From assembly GCA_964347035.1 (NCBI GenBank), contig CAYFXE010000021.1, positions 1-51,681 of the forward strand: a stretch of 51,681 nt of DNA, given 5' to 3'. Source of the DNA: CAYFXE01 sp964347035. Its GTDB lineage: Bacteria; Acidobacteriota; Aminicenantia; Aminicenantales; Aminicenantaceae. The translations under genes were made by a program, and so were the position numbers. Of the stretch, positions 8,704 through 17,403 are shown piece by piece; position 1 is the first letter of the stretch; each line of letters starts with the position of its first letter. The notes under the pieces are model-generated. The model was given only the letters and a program-made list of their open reading frames with translations, searched no databases and had not been told where the DNA came from.

Positions 8704-9672
8704 TCATCTCACGTAAATGAGTTTATCTGCAATATCTTTGATCGAAGTTGCTGCCGCAGATTCAGGGTAAGATGCCATGTAAGCATTCAGTTCTTTTAGG
8801 CTACGAGGGACATTTTCATCATAAGGAACGGCACCTAGATAATTCACCTTCACCACTAAGTATTTCTGAATGACATCAACCATGGATTCCCCGAGCAGGA
8901 AATCTCTATCTTCTATGGCTTTGTTTATTATAAGACAAGGCCGAAAGTTATTTAAGGACTTGTACAAGAGCTGAGCGCAGGATTTATCGTAAGAAATGAT
9001 AGTGTTCAAAAAGCCATAGATGGATCGAGAGTTGTCATCCGTATTCTCAGCAATCCAGCTTATTAAATCCTGCATCCTGTAGTATTCGGCATAAGATTTT
9101 AAAATCCTGATGATACAAGCTCTCAGGAAGTAGTAGGTATTCTCGATAGCTGTCGGTTCTGGATTGATGACGAGGATACCAGGATTGGAGAGGATAAAGA
9201 AATCAATTTCGTTGTAAGAAGTCCCGGTCCCGATATCGATAATCACTCTTTGAGCATCAAAGGCCTTGACATGCCGGATGAATTTGAGTTTCTTGTAATA
9301 ATTCAAGTTGGCCATAAACGGAGTCCTATCGGTGCCTTTGATCAGCCTCAACCCATCAAAAGGAGTGAAGACAACAGTATCTTCGAGTTTCTTAATTCTA
9401 TTAGAGAAGAAATGACCGAGATCTAAGTCTGAATGATTCATTCCAAGGAATGTATGTAGATTAGGTCCTCCTAGGTCAGCATCGATCAAGACGACATCCT
9501 TCTCGAGATGAGACAGGTGGATGGCGAGGTTGGCTGCAATAAAACTTTTACCTGTTCCTCCCTTCCCACTGCCTACCGCCCATACGGATTTTTGTGGGGT
9601 TTGGTAGAGGCTGAAAGAGGGAATTTTTTCGTATGAGCTCATCTTCAAAAAAAGTAAACGAAATTTTAACAT
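8704..9672 (-). CDS. MinD/ParA-type (FleN-like) P-loop ATPase
   Basis: The protein is 322 residues with a deviant Walker A, GSGKGGTGKS, the switch-like LIDADLGGPNLH and the family's later IDIGTG, followed by an IINKA motif region. It belongs to the MinD/ParA/Mrp superfamily, which forms ATP-dependent dimers on membranes, DNA or protein scaffolds. The size and the long helical C-terminal half resemble FleN/FlhG-like proteins, but no flagellar genes are present. Start ATG 9672 is kept; ATG 9642 (MSSYEKIP) is an equally reasonable start, and neither has a good ribosome-binding site. It is paired with the J-like protein downstream. Confidence 0.8.
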   Translation of the reverse strand: MLKFRLLFLKMSSYEKIPSFSLYQTPQKSVWAVGSGKGGTGKSFIAANLAIHLSHLEKDVVLIDADLGGPNLHTFLGMNHSDLDLGHFFSNRIKKLEDTVVFTPFDGLRLIKGTDRTPFMANLNYYKKLKFIRHVKAFDAQRVIIDIGTGTSYNEIDFFILSNPGILVINPEPTAIENTYYFLRACIIRILKSYAEYYRMQDLISWIAENTDDNSRSIYGFLNTIISYDKSCAQLLYKSLNNFRPCLIINKAIEDRDFLLGESMVDVIQKYLVVKVNYLGAVPYDENVPRSLKELNAYMASYPESAAATSIKDIADKLIYVR

Positions 9673-9762
9673 AATCTCTAAACCAAAATCTATTGAATTC
9701 TGGACGCTTTTCTGGTATCTTACAGAATTAATTTTGAGGACTGGTGAGGAAGGAGTTCAAAT

Positions 9763-10092
9763 TTGCAGAAGACTTTCGGGGATTTCGACAGTAAGTTCAA
9801 ATTCGTCATCGTCGCTTCGAAAAGGGCCAAGCAGCTACTCAAAGGAGCCAAGCCGAAATTAAAAACCAAGTCTAAGAGTCTCATCCGTGTCGCTCAAGAA
9901 GAGGTGAAAGATGGGCTCGTGAATTATGAAATCGTTCTCAAGAAAAAAGAAGAGGAGTACAGTGCTGAAGATGAGGATTTCATCGGAGAAGATATCGTAG
10001 GAGAGGTTGAAGCCATCAAGCAGGTCATCGAAGAGAGGTCTGAAAAAGTCAGAAAAGGCAAAGAGGCCAAAGAAAAAAAGAAGAAGAAATAG
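9763..10092 (+). CDS. rpoZ: DNA-directed RNA polymerase omega subunit
   Basis: This 109-residue protein matches omega: DSKFKFVIVASKRAKQLL for the conserved helix with the ASKRA motif, then a segment ending VAQEEVKDGLVNYEI. The C-terminal 50 residues are a lysine/glutamate-rich tail that is longer than usual. The start is TTG at 9763, decided by GGAAGGAG (9748-9755) seven bases upstream. Omega assists folding of beta' and core assembly and, in some bacteria, ppGpp response. The usual gmk or spoT/coaBC neighbours are absent. It is convergent with the CYTH gene. Confidence 0.85.
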   Translation: MQKTFGDFDSKFKFVIVASKRAKQLLKGAKPKLKTKSKSLIRVAQEEVKDGLVNYEIVLKKKEEEYSAEDEDFIGEDIVGEVEAIKQVIEERSEKVRKGKEAKEKKKKK

Positions 10093-10106
10093 ACATCGGG
10101 AAGAAG

Positions 10107-10634
10107 TTATGACTTTCCTGCCGTGAACGTTTTTTCTTCTTTGAGAAGCTCGACGTAATCTTTATTAATAAATTCCTTTTTTGAAAAACCGAGAGTTCGG
10201 GTGAGTTTGACGATATCTCCTCTCGGTCCTTCCAATTCCAAAAAATTCCCGATTTTGATTTCATCCAGGCATATTTTAAGGTTTTTGTACCTGAATATTC
10301 TCCTGTATTTCTCATAATGGAAAGAGGGGACAAGACCGATCGATTTCAATATTTTCTTTAATTGCTTATCATTCCTGACTTCTGTTTCATACTCATCTCT
10401 GACTTTAAATTTTCTGGATCTTTGAGGCGTCCCTTTAAAGGTAAGAAATGTTTTTTTGTTGGTTTTTCGAAGTCTCAATGCTTGTTTCATTTTATAAAGA
10501 GATTGGGACGGGAAATCATAAAGAGTGTTTGTCTCGAAGTATCTATCTTTTTCTAATCGAGCTCCATGCTCGAGGACTTTACCGATGACGTCATCGATAT
10601 CTTTGATTCTTATCTTAACTTCTATTTCGACCAT
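10107..10634 (-). CDS. CYTH-domain protein (class IV adenylate cyclase / thiamine triphosphatase-like)
   Basis: The protein is 175 residues with the diagnostic N-terminal ExExK (Glu3, Glu5, Lys7), LRLRK, the FKG turn, a DEYETEV acidic strand, and an LDEIKIGNFLELEGP region close to the end. CYTH proteins form a tunnel that binds triphosphate groups; members are class IV adenylate cyclases, thiamine triphosphatases or inorganic triphosphatases. Sequence alone does not tell these apart, although the FETNTLYD segment and overall size are close to the CyaB group. ATG 10634 has AGAAGG just upstream. Confidence 0.8.
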   Translation of the reverse strand: MVEIEVKIRIKDIDDVIGKVLEHGARLEKDRYFETNTLYDFPSQSLYKMKQALRLRKTNKKTFLTFKGTPQRSRKFKVRDEYETEVRNDKQLKKILKSIGLVPSFHYEKYRRIFRYKNLKICLDEIKIGNFLELEGPRGDIVKLTRTLGFSKKEFINKDYVELLKEEKTFTAGKS

Positions 10635-10774
10635 AGCCTTCTATTCCTAGCTTGAGCCATTCGGTGTATTCGTCTGTCGAGAATGGAAGAGTAAGAAGCT
10701 AGAAATCAAACCGCTATAAGCGATAAGGGGCAAGTTTACTGTTTTAACCTTGTTCCCTTGTATTTACGTGTGAA

Positions 10775-11809
10775 TTATTTTCCTCGAGTCAGAACATAAT
10801 CGGAAAACAGAGTCAGTGTGTCCCGATGAAGTGATTTGGGAAACTGATTGATAATTTCTTTTGACTTGAGTGAATAATCTTGTGCTTTTTTAAAGGTGTA
10901 ATCCAGTGCCCCGTTGGATTTTACGATGTCAAGAATTTCTTCTCGAGCTCCCTTGCCCAGGCGTTTTCCTTTCAATAATTCGATCAGGCGCTTCTTGTTG
11001 GCTTTACCATCGTTTGTGAGGGTGTAGATTAAAGGAAGAGTCATTCGCCCTTCATTGATATCAGAAAGGACGGGTTTTCCCAACGTCTTTTCCTCACCTG
11101 TAAAGTCGAGAAGATCATCGATTATCTGGAATGACATCCCGATATTTGTCCCAAAATCAACAAGAGCACTCTGTTCTTTTTCAGCAGCTTCTCCGAGGAT
11201 TCCTCCGATCTGACAGGACGTCGAGAAGAGAGAGGCAGTTTTTTTATTGATAATATCCAGATAATCTTTCTCAGTCAGATCGAGATGGCCGCTCAGGTAA
11301 TATTCCTTGAGTTCTCCCTCGATCATTCGAGCTGAGACATCGGTCAAGATACCGATCATCTGACGATGGGAGCTTCGGAGGGAAAGCGCTATGGATTTTA
11401 TATACAAATAATCACCCAAGAGGACAGTGATATTTGGCCCCCATCTGGCATGGACGGATTCACGGCCGCGTCTCACTTCTGATTTATCGATGATATCGTC
11501 ATGGATGAGAGAGGCGGTGTGGATGGCTTCGACCAAGGTGGACATGAGGATGTGTTCGTTTCCTTGATAACCGAGCAATTTTGAACAGAGAGTAAGCAGA
11601 GCCGGTCTCATGCGTTTTCCAGCTTTTTGAAAGAGATAATTGCCAATTTCTGAAATGAGTTTATTGGATGATTGGACAAACAGCTTCAAGTTGTCTTCAA
11701 CTTTTTCTAAATCCGCCTTTATGTCTCGGTATAGGGCTTGTAGAGATATATCTCTTTTGATCTGGGTTCTGATGTATTCCTCAACAGAATTCCGCCTCAG
11801 ATGTTCCAT
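10775..11809 (-). CDS. Trans-isoprenyl (polyprenyl) diphosphate synthase
   Basis: This is a 344-residue enzyme from ATG 11809. A longer frame reaching 11920 would overlap tatD and adds 37 residues with no family similarity. It has GKRMRPAL, the first aspartate-rich motif HDDIID (Asp104, 105, 108) and the second, IIDDLLD (Asp231, 232, 235), the Mg-pyrophosphate ligands of all-trans prenyltransferases, plus the GKPVLSDINEGRMTLP segment. It elongates allylic diphosphates with isopentenyl diphosphate; octaprenyl- or heptaprenyl-type synthases for quinone side chains are the closest size class. Chain length is not predictable here. It follows tatD by 37 bases, probably one unit. Confidence 0.88.
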   Translation of the reverse strand: MEHLRRNSVEEYIRTQIKRDISLQALYRDIKADLEKVEDNLKLFVQSSNKLISEIGNYLFQKAGKRMRPALLTLCSKLLGYQGNEHILMSTLVEAIHTASLIHDDIIDKSEVRRGRESVHARWGPNITVLLGDYLYIKSIALSLRSSHRQMIGILTDVSARMIEGELKEYYLSGHLDLTEKDYLDIINKKTASLFSTSCQIGGILGEAAEKEQSALVDFGTNIGMSFQIIDDLLDFTGEEKTLGKPVLSDINEGRMTLPLIYTLTNDGKANKKRLIELLKGKRLGKGAREEILDIVKSNGALDYTFKKAQDYSLKSKEIINQFPKSLHRDTLTLFSDYVLTRGK

Positions 11810-11846
11810 GTGTATACTCTTATTTTTCTCCAATTCGGCACCTAGT

Positions 11847-12659
11847 TTAACATCTCGAATTTGATATTTCAAACATAAAAAGCGATTTAAAACTTTCTGA
11901 TGTCTGCATCGCCACTTCATGAAAAGAAAGATTTTTAATTTCGGCGAGGGTTTTGGCCACTTCTATGACAAAGGCCGGTTCATTCCTCTTCTTTTCTCTG
12001 CGTAAGGGATGGGGGATAAGATAAGGAGAGTCGGTTTCGATGAGCAGTCGATCGATAGGAATTTTTTTCGCCACTTCTCTCAACGGATAGGCATTGGGGA
12101 AGGTTAAGATGCCGGAGAAGGAGATTAAGAAATTGTGATCCATCATGTTCTTGGCTGTTTCCCAGTCCTCTGTAAAACAATGAAGAATTCCTCCTCGAGT
12201 GAAGCGGACATCTTGAATGACTTTTTCCAACTCATTGCCAGACTCCCGGCTGTGGAGGATAACCGGAAGGTTCAGCTTTTCCGCGAGTTCGAGTTGACAG
12301 CGTAGGGCCTCTATTTGGTGTGAAGGAGGAGATAAATTATAATGGAAATCAAGGCCAATTTCCCCAATGCCCTTGATTTTCTGAGCGGCGGCTAACTCTT
12401 CAACCTGAGGCATATCGTTAGGATTAAAGGATTTGGCATGATGGGGATGAACACCAGCTACTGCGATGATATTTTGATATCGCTCTGTGAGCATAAGAGT
12501 GATCTCTAGGTCTGACGGTTCGAGGATATCAGCCGGACAAAGGATGGCCTGGATGCCTGCTTGAAAAGCTCTCTGGAGGACTTGATCCCGGTCTTTATCG
12601 AATTGGTTCATACACATGTGAGCATGGGAGTCGATTATTTCAAAATGTAACAGATCCAT
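11847..12659 (-). CDS. tatD: TatD-family metal-dependent deoxyribonuclease
   Basis: The protein is 270 residues and opens with the metal motif DSHAH (His12, His14). It continues with GEIGLDFHYN (metal-bridging Glu), LHSRESG, LHCFTEDWE and LIETDSPYL, the complete TIM-barrel signature of TatD/YcfH DNases. Family members have 3'-5' exonuclease activity on single-stranded DNA and contribute to DNA repair and degradation. No Tat export genes are near. It is followed closely by the prenyl synthase on the same strand. Confidence 0.9.
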   Translation of the reverse strand: MDLLHFEIIDSHAHMCMNQFDKDRDQVLQRAFQAGIQAILCPADILEPSDLEITLMLTERYQNIIAVAGVHPHHAKSFNPNDMPQVEELAAAQKIKGIGEIGLDFHYNLSPPSHQIEALRCQLELAEKLNLPVILHSRESGNELEKVIQDVRFTRGGILHCFTEDWETAKNMMDHNFLISFSGILTFPNAYPLREVAKKIPIDRLLIETDSPYLIPHPLRREKKRNEPAFVIEVAKTLAEIKNLSFHEVAMQTSESFKSLFMFEISNSRC

Positions 12660-12787
12660 TTATCCAAATGCTTTTCGATTATCTAGCCAATCTTTATCTC
12701 TCTATGAGATGTACCATGTGGACGACAGAAATAATGTCATGAATAAAGATTAAGTAGACAGGTGGAGTGATCGGGATCGAGGGTTCG

Positions 12788-14560
12788 TTATTGCTCCATA
12801 ATTTTTTTCTTCAGGTGCCGTATCGGAAGGGCTCCGTAATCAAGAAGTTTCTTCAGGAATTCTCTTCTGTCGTAGGATTCACCTTTCAGGTTCTTGTATT
12901 CTTTTTCCATATCAAGGATTTCTTGGAGTCCGACATATGAATAAGCGGCTTCGCCAGGGTTGAGTATGATTTGATTCCATTTTATTTCAGCTTCTGCAGG
13001 AGTTTGGAATCCTCCCCTTGTCATGTAGGCGATGGCTTGCTCTTTGGTCATGCCGCCTTCATGAATATTGAAATCCAGCTGGAAATTTATGGCAGATCTC
13101 AGTCTGAGTTTGAGCTCGTTCAGGCGCAGCCGGAGGTCGTAATTCCCGAATCCTGAGGTGGGCAACATCCCTTCCACGTAGATAGGCCAGCCTTTGATGA
13201 GCGGTTGGTTGGGATAAAGCTTCCTGACGAGCGATGGGTTCTTCTGGGTGAAATAAAGGGGAACAAACTCCCCGGGATAGACATGACGAACAGTCCAGAA
13301 ATAGAGCGAAAAGTTATTGTATTCCTCGAGGAAAGAATTTTTTATCTCCTGATCCCAGTCATCAGGAATCGGAGAAATCAAGATGGAGTAGCTGCCTGTC
13401 GTTTCGTAAGCTCCAGGCACTAAAGTGCGAGTCCAGTTCATTCCTTGAAGCTCGGCCGGCATCGCTTCTATGATTATTTCTTCTTCAGGGACTTCGAGAA
13501 GTTGTTTGTCGAGCAAGAAGCTTTTTATCTCAGCCTTCGTTTGTTTGATCCTGTCGATGAACTCATCTTCTGACGCGTGCTCTCCAATGATTTTATTCAG
13601 AACGTGTCTGATGGTGGTGTTGATAACTTGGTCTTCGGTCAAGTTTGCAGGCGGATTTTCCAGGTTTATCTTCGGGTCCATGATTTTGTAGAAGGGAATG
13701 CAGACGAGGAACATTTCTCGGCGAATGTTCTTGTAATCGGCTTTCGAACGAGCCACAAGTTCTTCAAGAGGAATATTACTCTGAAATTGAAGGCGAATAA
13801 AGCGACGATGAGCCTGTTCTCCCAGACGCATGTTTCCTGTCGAGCGGGGTAAAAGATCGTTTTGGAGATAGCGTTGGTAGTCTTCTAAAGCTGGGATGGC
13901 CTTGGCCAGGTTTTCTTGAATTTTGGATTTGGATGCTTCCGGAACATTTTCCATCAATCGAGGAAGTTCGACTTTATAAAAGTTGATGATGGCCGGAAAC
14001 TGTTTGATGGCTGTTTCTGTATAGAGTTGAGGGGGTGTTTTCAGGTTTTCTTTGGCTTGTTTGATGAGCTTGGGTAGGTCCTTCAGCCTTTCGGCAGTGT
14101 TCTGATCCCTTGTCTCGGCAGGGGCAGACTCTTGAATTAAAAGACTCCGAACACAATGGGTAAAGATATTGTTATAAAAAAGAGGATTGTATTCCCAAGG
14201 AATTAAGCCCTCATGATCAAGGAGTTGTAAATCCAAGGCATCAACTATCATTTCATGGTCGACCTTACGGTCTGGGCTCAGGTTCAGCTTGTCGACTTTG
14301 GCGACAAGCTCCTGGTTGAATTTATCGAGGGCTTCATGACGTTTTTCGATGTTTTTGTTCCCTAGGTCTTCCAGTTTGTTATCGTACTTATGAAAGCCGG
14401 CAAGAGTCGCTGCTGTCGGAAAAAATTTCCATTGTGCGTCAAAGTATTCGTCGAGCAATTTTTGGAATTTTGCATCTTCCTCATTCTGTTGTGAAATGAC
14501 TAGGATAGGGACAAAGAAAATGAAGGTCAGGATGATGATTGGTGTGACCGTTTTCCTCAT
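12788..14560 (-). CDS. Secreted DUF885-family protein with a lost metal-binding motif
   Basis: This 590-residue protein has a signal peptide (about 1-23) and the helical DUF885 architecture: an N-terminal DEYFDAQWKFFPTAAT, the central EVPEEEI segment, a GSYSILISP region and a C-terminal NPGEAAYSYVGLQEI close to the conserved PGQAxSYxxG. DUF885 peptidases normally carry HExxPGHH and EGWA for zinc. Here the aligned stretch reads RHVYPGEF and the second motif reads YVEGMLP, so the metal ligands are missing while the scaffold is kept. It is most likely a catalytically dead or functionally divergent paralogue rather than a pseudogene, because the frame is intact over its full length. Confidence 0.75.
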   Translation of the reverse strand: MRKTVTPIIILTFIFFVPILVISQQNEEDAKFQKLLDEYFDAQWKFFPTAATLAGFHKYDNKLEDLGNKNIEKRHEALDKFNQELVAKVDKLNLSPDRKVDHEMIVDALDLQLLDHEGLIPWEYNPLFYNNIFTHCVRSLLIQESAPAETRDQNTAERLKDLPKLIKQAKENLKTPPQLYTETAIKQFPAIINFYKVELPRLMENVPEASKSKIQENLAKAIPALEDYQRYLQNDLLPRSTGNMRLGEQAHRRFIRLQFQSNIPLEELVARSKADYKNIRREMFLVCIPFYKIMDPKINLENPPANLTEDQVINTTIRHVLNKIIGEHASEDEFIDRIKQTKAEIKSFLLDKQLLEVPEEEIIIEAMPAELQGMNWTRTLVPGAYETTGSYSILISPIPDDWDQEIKNSFLEEYNNFSLYFWTVRHVYPGEFVPLYFTQKNPSLVRKLYPNQPLIKGWPIYVEGMLPTSGFGNYDLRLRLNELKLRLRSAINFQLDFNIHEGGMTKEQAIAYMTRGGFQTPAEAEIKWNQIILNPGEAAYSYVGLQEILDMEKEYKNLKGESYDRREFLKKLLDYGALPIRHLKKKIMEQ

Positions 14561-14666
14561 CGGGTCCTCCTCTACGGAGACTTACTCGAAATCTCTTTTA
14601 AATTTTAAAAAAAATCCTACCACAAAATGATTATCAAAGTAAACAATCGCCTCCACACAAAGCTAT

Positions 14667-15662
14667 TTACCATCTGATAACTGCTGAAGCCCAGGTAAAG
14701 CCTGAACCAAAAGCCGTTAGCACGACTAAGTCGCCTTTTTTTATTCTTTGTTCCCGAATCGCTTCATCCAAAGCAATCGGGATGGAGGCGGCAGTGGTAT
14801 TCCCGAAACGATCGATATTTCTGATGACTTTTTCCACGGGAATTTTTAAATTCCGGGCCACCATCAGGCTGATCCTCTCGTTGGCTTGGTGAGGAATCAG
14901 GTGGTCAACATCATTGATAGTCAGATGGTTATATTCCAGGGCAGCCCGGACAGCCTTAGGCATCTTCGAGACAGCATTCTTGAAGACATTTCGTCCGTCC
15001 ATGCAAGGGAAATATCCTTTTCCTCGCAACATATCCGAGGAAAAAGTGGGGCGATCTTTCGGACTTGGCTTTTCCATCCAGAGATCCTTGACGTATCTTC
15101 CATCAGAAAATAGATGGGTCGAGAGAATCCCGCGTCCATCATTATTTTCGTTTGGTTCGAGGATGACAGCTCCGCCCCCATCTCCGAAAAGAACGGCCAT
15201 ATCTCTTCCTTCGTCTGAATAGTTTAGGTTCGAAGATTGGATCTCGGCTGCGACAAGAAGAATTTTCTTGTACGTCTGATTCCGGATGTACTGATCAGCG
15301 ACAGAAAGGGCATAAATGAATCCCGAACACTGATTCCGGATGTCGAGGGCTCCGATACCGGTGAGGTTGAGTTTTTCCTGGACGATAACACCGATTCCGG
15401 GAAAATAATGGTCAGGAGAAAGGGTAGCCGCAATGATAAAATCTATCTCAGATTTGTCGATTTGAGCTGACTCGATGGCATTTAAGGCTGCCTCGTAGGC
15501 AAGGTCAGAGCTCCCGATTCCTGATTCAGCATAGCGTCTTTCTGAGATGCCAGACCTCTGACGGATCCACTCATCTGAGGTATCCATAAGTTTTTCTAGA
15601 TCGTAATTTGAGACAACCCTGGGGGGAACGTGATGACCGGTTCCTGTGATTTTTGTCAGCAT
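14667..15662 (-). CDS. fabH: 3-oxoacyl-[ACP] synthase III (KAS III, FabH)
   Basis: The enzyme is 331 residues from ATG 15662 (AGGA five bases upstream; two further upstream starts are possible but add residues not seen in FabH). The Cys-His-Asn triad is complete: Cys112 in NQCSGF, His258 in IPHQAN and Asn288 in FGNTTAASIP. The protein also has TSDEWIRQRSGI and the terminal GSGFTWASA. It condenses acetyl-CoA or a branched acyl-CoA with malonyl-ACP to start fatty-acid synthesis. Because no other fab genes are adjacent and lipid-type enzymes lie nearby (16362-18785), a specialised starter role is possible. Confidence 0.92.
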   Translation of the reverse strand: MLTKITGTGHHVPPRVVSNYDLEKLMDTSDEWIRQRSGISERRYAESGIGSSDLAYEAALNAIESAQIDKSEIDFIIAATLSPDHYFPGIGVIVQEKLNLTGIGALDIRNQCSGFIYALSVADQYIRNQTYKKILLVAAEIQSSNLNYSDEGRDMAVLFGDGGGAVILEPNENNDGRGILSTHLFSDGRYVKDLWMEKPSPKDRPTFSSDMLRGKGYFPCMDGRNVFKNAVSKMPKAVRAALEYNHLTINDVDHLIPHQANERISLMVARNLKIPVEKVIRNIDRFGNTTAASIPIALDEAIREQRIKKGDLVVLTAFGSGFTWASAVIRW

Positions 15663-15728
15663 ATTCATCCTGGCTTCGTCCAATTATAATCGATTATGCC
15701 AGAAAAATAAAGATGCCTGTCCTCTGGC

Positions 15729-15749
15729 AACTGACAACTGACAACTGAT
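15729..15749. repeat. Three tandem 7-bp repeats
   Basis: AACTGAC, AACTGAC and AACTGAT follow each other directly in the fabH/DsbD-like divergent spacer, seven bases before a promoter-like TTGACT. They could be an operator for an unknown regulator or simple slippage. Confidence 0.5.
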
Positions 15750-15755
15750 TCGCAC

Positions 15756-15784
15756 TTGACTCAGGCATAAAGAGTGAGTAATAT
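15756..15784 (+). promoter_or_regulatory. Candidate promoter of the DsbD-N-like gene
   Basis: TTGACT (15756-15761) and TAATAT (15779-15784) are 17 bases apart, 26 bases before the chosen TTG start. The -10 match is only 4 of 6. Confidence 0.3.
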
Positions 15785-15809
15785 GCTTGTGATTGGTGGA
15801 GAATTTAAT

Positions 15810-16289
15810 TTGAAAAAGTTCTTTCTTATTTCTATTGTTATCCTTTCCTTCTCCTTCTTCCATCTCGCCAAAGAAGACGATTCACTCAAGGTACGAGCTT
15901 CGATAGATCCTAAAAGGCTCTCCAGAGGACAAGAGGGAAAAGTCACTCTCAGACTTAGGCTCAAAGAGGGAATCGTAATCAACCCCCAGCCCTCATTCAT
16001 CATCGAATTTGAGCCTTCAGAAGAGATTGTCTTTCCCAAGAATTTTTTTACGGCATCAGACTTAGAATTAGAGACTGTGGAAGGAAACGGAGAGGAATAC
16101 CTCAATTTAGAAGAACCGATCGAGATCCCATTCTCTATCAATCTGAAGGCGAAACGGGGAAATCACGTCCTCAAAGGGAAAGTCAAATATTTTGCCAGTT
16201 GTAAGGTGGAAGGGTGGTGTTTGAAAAGCAGAACGACTTTCTCGGCTTCATTTTACACGCGGAGCAGTGTTGCCAAGAAGAAGAAATAG
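15810..16289 (+). CDS. Exported protein resembling the N-terminal domain of DsbD (disulfide-bond corrector)
   Basis: This 159-residue protein is taken from TTG 15810 because GGTGGAG lies 8 bases upstream and the signal peptide (KKFFLISIVILSFSFFHLA) begins right there; a GTG at 15774 would place extra residues before the signal. The mature part is an immunoglobulin-like beta sandwich with the pattern of the DsbD alpha domain: GVTLRLRLKEG-type strands, PFSINLKAKRG, and Cys131/Cys137 in ASCKVEGWC. In DsbD this domain hands electrons to periplasmic thiol proteins. Here it stands alone, without the membrane or thioredoxin domains, so its redox partner is unknown. Confidence 0.65.
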   Translation: MKKFFLISIVILSFSFFHLAKEDDSLKVRASIDPKRLSRGQEGKVTLRLRLKEGIVINPQPSFIIEFEPSEEIVFPKNFFTASDLELETVEGNGEEYLNLEEPIEIPFSINLKAKRGNHVLKGKVKYFASCKVEGWCLKSRTTFSASFYTRSSVAKKKK

Positions 16290-16361
16290 CCCCCCCTTCT
16301 AAAACCCAAGATTTTCGCTGACAAGATAAATCATCTTTAAATCCAAGGATAGTTTAGATAT

Positions 16362-17336
16362 TCACAACCACTTTCGTTGAATATACCAGTCGATGGTTTC
16401 TTGGACAGCCTGCCTGAGGGAAAAATGGGGAGAAAAGGAAAGCATCTCCTGGGCTTTGGTAACGTCCGCGATCCAACAACGTTCCCGCATATCCTTGACT
16501 CGGTATCGATTGAGGAGCATCGGTTTCTTGGTAAGGTGACCCATAGCCGTTCCAAGGAGTCCGATGAGATGGATCAAAAAAAATGGAATATTTACTCTTT
16601 TTAGTGATATACCCAGGGCCTCTCCCGCGGTATTTCCGAGTTCATCCCAGCTGTAAGGTTGGGGGTCAGCGATGTTGATGATTTCCCCGCTTTTGATGTC
16701 CTTTTGGACGGCGAGATCCATGGCTCTGGCCAAGTCCTTGATATAGCAAAGGCTGAAATGTCTTTTTTGAGAGCGGACGCTAGGCAAAATTCCTTTCTTT
16801 AAATATTTAAAATAGGCGAGAAAATCCCGGTCACGAGGGCCGAATATGGCTGGGGCCCTGAGGATTACCACCGGAAAATCATCTTTGTATCTCAATGCCT
16901 CTTCCTCCCCCTTTAGTTTGCTCTCACCGTAGGGAGTGATCGGGCGAGGGAGAGAGTCCTCCTTGACCGGTTCACAATCCCGGGAAGGCCCCGAAGCCGC
17001 AAGACTACTCAGAACCAGGATTTTTTTGGGGCGGATGTTCTGGGAGCCGAGAGCCTGAAAAAGACTTGCTGTACCGAGTTGATTTACTGTATAATAATCT
17101 GCCAAATTTGAGGTTAAAGTTAAGCCGGCGATATGAAAAACAGTATCGATGTCGGAAGGAACAGAGGGAATAGAAAACAAATTCCCCTCGAGGACATTAA
17201 TGTTGTACCCATTTAACCATTTGAGGTTGTTCCGATCTCTAACCAGAGCAAATATTTCGACGTTTTTCTTGGCTAATAAATAGTCGATAACATGACTTCC
17301 GACAAATCCTGTACTCCCGGTAACAAAGGCTTTCAT
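16362..17336 (-). CDS. NAD(P)-dependent extended SDR (epimerase/dehydratase or 3-ketosphinganine-reductase-like)
   Basis: The protein is 324 residues with the Rossmann motif TGSTGFVGSH, a DTVFHIAG strand, the catalytic Ser region VLSSLAASG and YxxxK in PYGESKLKGE. This is the extended SDR class that includes sugar epimerases, 3-beta-hydroxysteroid dehydrogenases and the CerR-type ketosphinganine reductase known from Caulobacter sphingolipid synthesis. It is transcribed divergently from the serine-palmitoyltransferase-like gene 264 bases away, which favours the lipid reading, but this is inferred from context only. Confidence 0.8.
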   Translation of the reverse strand: MKAFVTGSTGFVGSHVIDYLLAKKNVEIFALVRDRNNLKWLNGYNINVLEGNLFSIPSVPSDIDTVFHIAGLTLTSNLADYYTVNQLGTASLFQALGSQNIRPKKILVLSSLAASGPSRDCEPVKEDSLPRPITPYGESKLKGEEEALRYKDDFPVVILRAPAIFGPRDRDFLAYFKYLKKGILPSVRSQKRHFSLCYIKDLARAMDLAVQKDIKSGEIINIADPQPYSWDELGNTAGEALGISLKRVNIPFFLIHLIGLLGTAMGHLTKKPMLLNRYRVKDMRERCWIADVTKAQEMLSFSPHFSLRQAVQETIDWYIQRKWL

Positions 17337-17403
17337 TGATCAGATTTTATGAAAAATTACCTCCTAAGGTCAAACCGATATAAAACATGAAATGTATTAA
17401 TCA

